A DNA stretch of 64,000 nucleotides from Pseudomonadota bacterium (GTDB lineage: Bacteria; Bdellovibrionota; UBA1018; CAIMNF01), in the NCBI GenBank assembly GCA_027491115.1, contig JAIXWV010000041.1, positions 93,201-157,200 of the forward strand, given 5' to 3'. The notes under the pieces were generated by a model. It did not search any database, was not told where the DNA came from, and worked only from the letters and a program-made list of their open reading frames with translations. The first letter of the stretch is position 1, and every line of letters starts with the position of its first letter. Positions 59,051 through 64,000 of the stretch are shown here, one piece after another. The position numbers and the translations under genes are program-made.

Positions 59051-59920
59051 ATGGAATTAAAGAACTTGGAGATCCTGAAGAGCCTGGTTGAAGACCCTCA
59101 CATGAGTCGGACTTCCGACCGGTTCCGCATGACCCAATCCGCCCTATCCAAACGTTTGCAGAGCTTGGAAGCAGAACTCGGTGTGAGGCTTTTCGACCGG
59201 AGGGGGCCTCGAGGTCTGGAGCCAACACCGGCCGCCCGGGAACTAGCGCGGATGGCGGAGCAGCTGTTATTGTCGTGGGACTCGGGATTGAGGAAGATCC
59301 ACCAGCACCAGGACGAGCCTGAACATTTCGGGATTGTCGGACCTCAAATCTTCATGCGGGAGGTCCTGCTCCCGTGGTGGACTGGGCGGAACAGAGCCCA
59401 CCCGGGTTTGTGTCTCGATGTTCACGTCTCGGCACTCTCACGGGTTTCATTCGAACTCGTACAGGCCGGTCTGGATGCTGGCATCCTCGAGCACCAAGAA
59501 GACTTAAGTGACTTCATCTGCAAGCCGGTCTTCACCGAGCAATGGGGTATCGTCTCTCACCCAGGGGCACCCATGGATCCAGAGCGACGGACCTCCTTGG
59601 GGGAGTGGTCCTGGTGCACGCTCTCAAGCCAGACGAATCCGGTCGATGAGTGGCTGGTCCGCCGGCAAAAAATGGCCCCACCTGTATACCGTCTGTATTG
59701 GAATGATCTCGCGGCTCTGGCCGGATTCGTGGCGTCCAATCCGAAAACAGCGACCGTGCTCCCTTTGCACACTTGCAAGAAAACAGTTGAAGCCGGGGCC
59801 CTTCGCTTCACTCCACTCGGTAAGGGCTCGAACCGAACGCTTTACCTCGCCTGGCGCAGAAGCCATCCTCATAAAAAGTTCATTCACGAGCTATTGAAGC
59901 TCGGAGAATCCTATTCTTGA
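59051..59920 (+). CDS. LysR family regulator
   Basis: 289 residues. The winged helix-turn-helix reads FRMTQSALSKRLQSLEAELGVRLFDRRGPRGLEPTPA. The effector domain is present but diverged (FGIVGPQIFMREVL, LVQAGLDAGILEHQEDL). Likely controls the divergent secreted-protein gene or itself. Overlaps the end of motB by 10 bp. Confidence 0.88.
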   Translation: MELKNLEILKSLVEDPHMSRTSDRFRMTQSALSKRLQSLEAELGVRLFDRRGPRGLEPTPAARELARMAEQLLLSWDSGLRKIHQHQDEPEHFGIVGPQIFMREVLLPWWTGRNRAHPGLCLDVHVSALSRVSFELVQAGLDAGILEHQEDLSDFICKPVFTEQWGIVSHPGAPMDPERRTSLGEWSWCTLSSQTNPVDEWLVRRQKMAPPVYRLYWNDLAALAGFVASNPKTATVLPLHTCKKTVEAGALRFTPLGKGSNRTLYLAWRRSHPHKKFIHELLKLGESYS

Positions 59921-60693
59921 CAGATATTCCTGAGTGAAACCGTGAACTCTACCCTGCGATTGCGTGAATCATCCGAGGCGATCCCGCGGCTGTTCATGCT
60001 CCACGCACGTCTGGAAGCGATTCCACGGGGACAGAAGCGCGCCTCGTCCATGCGTTGATTCTTCACAAAATAGTTCATTACTGAAATGGCCCGTTCGGTC
60101 GAGAACAGATAAGGGTCCTCACCTGAAATCGGTGGTTTCTTGTCCAGATGCCCCTCGATCAAGACATTACCCTGAACTTTCTGGAAGATCTTGGAGAGCT
60201 GTTCGAGACGCTTGTAGGCCTCTTTTTTGAGTTCAGTGCCTCCCGGTACGAACAGGTCATCCCCGGGAATCGAGAATTTCAACACCTCGACATCTGAATC
60301 GAGCTCCAGTCCGAAAGTAATATCACCAAGCTTAGATTCAATTTCCTCTTTCAGGTCTTTCAGAGGTTGCTGGACCAAATCATCAGGAACCGCCCCCTCC
60401 GCCCCTTTATTCATCGAATCCCCCTGGCCGTAACGCTCCCCGAGCGGAATAGCTTCAGTGGTTTTTTCGTCTCTACCTTTGTTGTAGGGCGTGTTGGGAT
60501 GGTTGAAATAGTGCGAGACGATCGACTTGGTCTCCTCATCCGCACTGGTGAGCCAAAGCACGAGAAAGAAGGCCATCATGGCAGTCACGAAATCGGCGTA
60601 GGCCACCTTCCAGGCTCCGCCATGGCCACCGCCATGTCCTCCCTGGACTTTCTTGATGACAATCGTGACGCCTTTTTCTTTGTCTTTTGCCAC
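59911..60693 (-). CDS. motB: Flagellar motor stator protein MotB
   Basis: 260 residues. Short cytoplasmic, histidine/glycine-rich N-terminus (GGHGGGHGGAWKVAYADF), one membrane helix with the proton-binding Asp of VAYADFVTAMMAFFLVLWL, a periplasmic linker and plug, then an OmpA-like peptidoglycan-binding domain (VLIEGHLDKKP, LFSTERAISVMNYFV, SRNRRVEFTV). Start is GTG with GGGGA upstream, 14 bp after motA. With MotA it turns the flagellum. Confidence 0.95.
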   Translation of the reverse strand: MAKDKEKGVTIVIKKVQGGHGGGHGGAWKVAYADFVTAMMAFFLVLWLTSADEETKSIVSHYFNHPNTPYNKGRDEKTTEAIPLGERYGQGDSMNKGAEGAVPDDLVQQPLKDLKEEIESKLGDITFGLELDSDVEVLKFSIPGDDLFVPGGTELKKEAYKRLEQLSKIFQKVQGNVLIEGHLDKKPPISGEDPYLFSTERAISVMNYFVKNQRMDEARFCPRGIASRRAWSMNSRGIASDDSRNRRVEFTVSLRNICQE

Positions 60694-60707
60694 GCTTCAG
60701 TCCCCGA

Positions 60708-61565
60708 TCACGCCGCGGCCTTCTGGCCGGAGGTCGCCTTGTCCACTTCGTCGAAGCTCGGACGAACCCCAGGAGGGACGGTCCGACGGGCGAACTCGAC
60801 GCAAACCTTGGGAGCACATTCCTTGGCCAGCGCTAAGACGGCCGATTTGATCACATCGATGTATTTGCCTGCATCGTGAATGTCCGCCTCGATCTTGGTG
60901 GCGAGCGGTTGCATGAAACCGTAAGAGATCAAAATCCCGATGAAGGTTCCGACGAGAGCGGCCGCGACGTTCTTTCCGATCGCTTCCTTACCCTCCGAAA
61001 GAGCTCCCATCGTGATCACGACCCCGAGAACCGCCGCAACGATTCCGAGACCTGGCATCGCATCTCCGAGCTTCGAGATAATGGTCGGCGCATGGAGCTC
61101 TTCCTCGTGAGCCGCCTTGATGTCCTTGTCCATCAGATCCTCGAGATCGTACGGACTCATCGGAGAAGACACCTGGACTTTCAGGGTGTCACATAAAAAA
61201 TGGAGGGCATGGTGATTCGCCAGCACGCCAGGATAGCGTTTGAAGATCTCGGAAGACCCCGGGTTCTCCACGTGGGGTTCGAGGGAGAGCGGGTTCGTCT
61301 TGACCACCTTGCAGAGCTCATACAGACACATGAGCAATTCGAGATATTGTTCCTTGGTGTTCGGCTTGGATTTCAGCGCGTGGAGAATCGAGTGAACGAT
61401 CCCTTTGATCTGGGCCGGTGAGTTCCCGATAACGAGAGCTCCCGCAGCCGCACCGAAAATGATGAGGAATTCGGTGGGTTGGTTCAACACCATGATATTC
61501 CCATGGTGAAGCACATAGCCCCCGAGCACGCATCCGATCACGATGATACCGCCGACGATTACCAT
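60708..61565 (-). CDS. motA: Flagellar motor stator protein MotA
   Basis: 285 residues with four membrane helices. MVIVGGIIVIGCVLGGYVLHHG at the N-terminus, GAAAGALVIGN, a large cytoplasmic loop with charged residues, then LGDAMPGLGIVAAVLGVVITM and NVAAALVGTFIGILISYGFMQPLA, the family hallmark. ATG 61565 has AGGAG; the longer frame to 61616 is not used. Forms the stator with MotB. Confidence 0.96.
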   Translation of the reverse strand: MVIVGGIIVIGCVLGGYVLHHGNIMVLNQPTEFLIIFGAAAGALVIGNSPAQIKGIVHSILHALKSKPNTKEQYLELLMCLYELCKVVKTNPLSLEPHVENPGSSEIFKRYPGVLANHHALHFLCDTLKVQVSSPMSPYDLEDLMDKDIKAAHEEELHAPTIISKLGDAMPGLGIVAAVLGVVITMGALSEGKEAIGKNVAAALVGTFIGILISYGFMQPLATKIEADIHDAGKYIDVIKSAVLALAKECAPKVCVEFARRTVPPGVRPSFDEVDKATSGQKAAA

Positions 61566-61713
61566 AGTTTCTCCTCTTCTGTTTATCGGTTCCAGCGCGC
61601 AAAAACTTGACAGCAAGGACAGGTCTTCAGGGAGTGTTGGATTTAAGAATCTGGAATCATTATGAAATTGTGCGGTTTTCTTCTTTGGACGGCTTTGTTA
61701 TGGTGCAGAGCGC

Positions 61714-62571
61714 ATGTTGGCATTTCTCTTCATTCTTCCCTGGGTCGCCCAGGCCGATGCGGTCACGGATTTGAATTGCATGAGGATTCCGGATTCAGAG
61801 TGCGCGGCCGAGCTTTGTTTGCTCGAGCCGACTGGAGGCTACTCGCGACCCACTGCTTGGATCTCGGTTCCACAGAATCCAATCAAGCGATTCCGGATCC
61901 ACCTTCATGGCTGGACCCAGAATGCTGCAGGACATGCCCTGAACTCTTTGTTTGATTTTGCATGGCCCTCTGGGAGCACTCCTGATGCCCGAGACGTGAT
62001 CAAGATGGCCATGGCCTACGGAATGCATCGTGACGTTTGTGAGTCCGATGCGGAAACCGTGCTGATGCCCCTGAGTCGGGGGCACGTAGATGATTACCGG
62101 TTCCACTTCAAAACACCTGCCGACCTCACCCGGTGGATGAGCGCAGTGACTGGCATGATCCGGGCAAGCGGAACGGAAATGATCGATTCCAACCTACCCT
62201 GGACCCTGAGCGCCCACAGTGGCGGAGGGGCAATCGCAGCGCGATCGATCGATCCGGAAGGGCCCTCACCGGATCGGGTGATCTTGCTCGATGCCACCTA
62301 CGACACCACAACTGCGGTATTTTTCCAGACGTGGTTGACCCGGAATCGCGACCCGCTGAAACCGAAAACGCTGGAAGTGGTTTCGGTGACTGCGCCGACG
62401 GCAAAATACGCCAAAACCATATCCCTGCCAGGTCCCGCCGAAACGGATGATTTCACCCGGACGGTAAGGACACCCACTGCAACACTGGTGCGGGAGATCC
62501 GCAACGACCTAAAGTTCGACCACTACTCAATCGTCCCCGCCCGCTGGGACATCGGCAAAAGGAGACCCTGA
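61714..62571 (+). CDS. Secreted alpha/beta hydrolase-like protein
   Basis: 285 residues. Short signal peptide (AFLFILPWVAQADA) without the usual basic residues. FRIHLHGWTQN and the nucleophile elbow LSAHSGGGAIAAR (G/A-x-S-x-G-G) with VILLDATYD and a late His (DHYSIVPARW) suggest an alpha/beta hydrolase, esterase or amidase type. TATGGT ends 9 bp before the ATG. It is followed with a 1-bp overlap by an SGNH hydrolase, so the two probably act on related substrates. Confidence 0.68.
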   Translation: MLAFLFILPWVAQADAVTDLNCMRIPDSECAAELCLLEPTGGYSRPTAWISVPQNPIKRFRIHLHGWTQNAAGHALNSLFDFAWPSGSTPDARDVIKMAMAYGMHRDVCESDAETVLMPLSRGHVDDYRFHFKTPADLTRWMSAVTGMIRASGTEMIDSNLPWTLSAHSGGGAIAARSIDPEGPSPDRVILLDATYDTTTAVFFQTWLTRNRDPLKPKTLEVVSVTAPTAKYAKTISLPGPAETDDFTRTVRTPTATLVREIRNDLKFDHYSIVPARWDIGKRRP

Positions 62572-63224
62572 TGAAAACTCGATCTGTGTTCGCCCTGTTG
62601 GCAAGTCTGGCCTTTGTTCCGACGATGGCGTCGGCCTCTTCCACCCTCTTGATCGGAGATTCCCACTCGGTCGGAGCATTCGGGAAAACCCTCGATTCAC
62701 ACCTCCGTGCGGACAAGACCCGTGAAGTCCGGACGGTTGCGAGTTGTGGCTCGATCATCCGTTGGTTCTACACAGGAGCGCCTACCCCCTGCGGCTTTCT
62801 CCAAATCGATTCGGCAGGAAAAGTCACCGAGGCCTTGAAGTCCCCCACCCCCCTCCTCTCCGGACTTCTTGCCGAGAGTAAGCCCGATTTGATCATCGTC
62901 GAACTCGGAGCCAACTACATGGTCGGATACCCAGACGCGACCCTGATTCTGGATGTAGATCAACTCCTGAAAGACATTGATTCGACCGGTGCTAAATGCC
63001 TCTGGGTGAGTCCGCCCGACTCGAGAAAATACCGCGAAGAAAGGAAACTCCTCGTGGCGCGACTGGAGAAACTCGTCAGTGCTAGGTGCCAATGGTTCGA
63101 CAGCTTGCAGTTCACACGATACCCGGACACAGGAGGCGATGGGGTTCATTACAGCACTTCGAGCATGATCCCGATCGCCAAAGAATGGGCCTCTCAAGTT
63201 TACAAAGTGGTCGAATCACTCTGA
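62571..63224 (+). CDS. Secreted SGNH/GDSL-type hydrolase
   Basis: 217 residues with a signal peptide (VFALLASLAFVPTMASA). SGNH blocks: LLIGDSHSVGAF (catalytic Ser), TVASCGSI (Gly), VELGANYM (Asn) and GDGVHYST (Asp/His). Such enzymes deacylate esters, often acetyl groups on polysaccharide or peptidoglycan. ATG overlaps the previous stop by one base. Confidence 0.85.
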   Translation: MKTRSVFALLASLAFVPTMASASSTLLIGDSHSVGAFGKTLDSHLRADKTREVRTVASCGSIIRWFYTGAPTPCGFLQIDSAGKVTEALKSPTPLLSGLLAESKPDLIIVELGANYMVGYPDATLILDVDQLLKDIDSTGAKCLWVSPPDSRKYREERKLLVARLEKLVSARCQWFDSLQFTRYPDTGGDGVHYSTSSMIPIAKEWASQVYKVVESL

Positions 63225-63250
63225 ACATCGCGGATGCGATTTTCAGAAGG

Positions 63251-64000
63251 TCAATCTCCGAGCAACACTTTCCGGATCTTTTTTCCATTTTCGGAACTAT
63301 CCAGTTCCGAACGTAAAAAGGCGGGATCGAGAAATCTCGAAATCTCACGGTACTTTAAACTCAAAGCTCCGATTTCTGACTCCTCAAGCGCGTTGTCCGC
63401 GAGCGCCTGATTCAGCTGATCGAGAAATGTAGCCGCATCATCGAACACTTCACAACGATTCATCATGTCGAGCAGACGCTCGTAGGCCCGCTTTTTGAGC
63501 GCCGATTCGGGATCATTGCCGAACTGAGCCTTCGCCACGTAGGTTTCGAATTTCTTCGGTGGGAGTGCACCTGAAATGATTTTTCGATCTTGGATCTCAC
63601 CCTTTTTGAAGCGTTCACATTCGGCGGCCACATCAAATCTTGCTAGAATGCTGTTTCGGTCCTCGCGGGAGAATCCCTGATTGCAAACCTGACTGAGGGG
63701 CCGGGAGGCCGGAGACCAGACCTTGCGATTCCCTGACTCCAGATACTCGAGTTCTCGAACGGCACCGGGCATGTCATCGGATTTCCCGAACGGACCTTCC
63801 ACCCCATATGAGATCAGGATTTTGTGCCTGACTTGGAGATCCCGATCCACTCGAACCCATCCCCGGGCCATGGCGGAAGTCCTGACCTCGTTCAAGGCAT
63901 CCGCTTGTTCGCTCAATCTTTGAGAACCCTGAGCACAAGGGAGCCCCACCGAAGTCCTGAGCGGACACAATCCCTGAAGGGTTTCCCGGCCGCCTCTCAA
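63251..64000 (-). CDS. Unknown protein, N-terminus beyond the window edge
   Basis: The frame is open to the right edge, so only the C-terminal 249 residues are visible. Several cysteines (GLCPLRTS, LPCAQGSQRL, QVCNQGF, AAECERF) and a helical C-terminal half (SALKKRAYERLLDMMNRCEVF, LDQLNQALADNALEESE). No family recognised. It converges on the SGNH hydrolase gene with a 26-bp gap. Confidence 0.6.
   Translation of the reverse strand: MRGGRETLQGLCPLRTSVGLPCAQGSQRLSEQADALNEVRTSAMARGWVRVDRDLQVRHKILISYGVEGPFGKSDDMPGAVRELEYLESGNRKVWSPASRPLSQVCNQGFSREDRNSILARFDVAAECERFKKGEIQDRKIISGALPPKKFETYVAKAQFGNDPESALKKRAYERLLDMMNRCEVFDDAATFLDQLNQALADNALEESEIGALSLKYREISRFLDPAFLRSELDSSENGKKIRKVLLGD

Noticed and set aside
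61662..61955. Alternative frame starting at 61662 with a signal-peptide-like N-terminus, hinting at a frameshift
   Set aside because: The frame ends soon with no domain, and the 61714 frame is complete with its own promoter.
1..64000. Search for CRISPR arrays, phage genes and insertion sequences
   Set aside because: No regularly spaced repeats, integrase, transposase or phage structural genes are visible.

Overview
The window reads as one continuous chromosomal stretch of a free-living Gram-negative bacterium. It encodes an LptE lipoprotein, an outer-membrane beta-barrel, a TolC-like domain, many Sec signal peptides, TatA and MotA/MotB. Several contents fit a member of the Bdellovibrionota or a related former deltaproteobacterial lineage: a SpoIID/LytB wall enzyme without sporulation genes, many secreted hydrolases and proteases, a SpoIIE-type phosphatase, and mostly short operons. 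That placement is inference; no rRNA is present. Genes are tightly packed, and stop and start codons often overlap by 4 bp. I see no phage, insertion sequence or CRISPR.

Layout. 1-9.5 kb: rlmN (runs off the left edge), a one-domain MGMT, an isovaleryl-CoA-dehydrogenase-like enzyme, lptE diverging from a DciA-like gene, a four-gene minus operon (dCache-like sensor, alr, MlaF-like ATPase, tail-anchored protein) and nadB. 9.5-15.7 kb: a lipoprotein polysaccharide deacetylase and a minus operon SpoIID - thioredoxin/TPR - DedA - glutathione peroxidase. 15.7-16.8 kb: tRNA-Cys followed by a repeat-rich zone (a copy of the tRNA tail, long hairpins, a duplicated 79-bp module). 16.8-21.7 kb: an RND pump fused in frame to a TolC-like domain, with a TetR gene and a GTAC operator array. 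21.7-29 kb: DEAD-box helicase, hotdog protein, a GH16 enzyme with novel WPG repeats, and a divergent LysR/yceI pair.

29-34 kb is the most unusual locus. A FkbM methyltransferase fused to a haem-oxygenase-like diiron oxidase, a membrane desaturase and a GNAT-type acyltransferase form one translationally coupled operon. It converges on a ferritin-like diiron enzyme and a left-handed beta-helix acyltransferase. The whole looks like an uncharacterised lipid-derived small-molecule pathway with three different diiron enzymes.

34-43.5 kb: secreted serine protease, an Ig-like lipoprotein ending in a degenerate trypsin fold, a barrel protein, a SpoIIE phosphatase/FecR pair and ung. 43.5-43.9 kb: a short structured transcript with its own promoter, micro-ORF and terminator. 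43.9-64 kb: MFS/pnt operon, tldD-pmbA, tatA, M1-like peptidase, HbpS-like protein/histidine kinase/DUF2288, M14 carboxypeptidase, CBS and host-attachment proteins, a hotdog thioesterase, LysR, motAB, two linked hydrolases and an unknown truncated gene.

A theme across the window is that many first genes of transcription units have a -10-like hexamer only 6-10 bp before the start codon and no Shine-Dalgarno sequence. Internal operon genes have clear AAGGAG-type sites. This suggests widespread leaderless or near-leaderless mRNAs.
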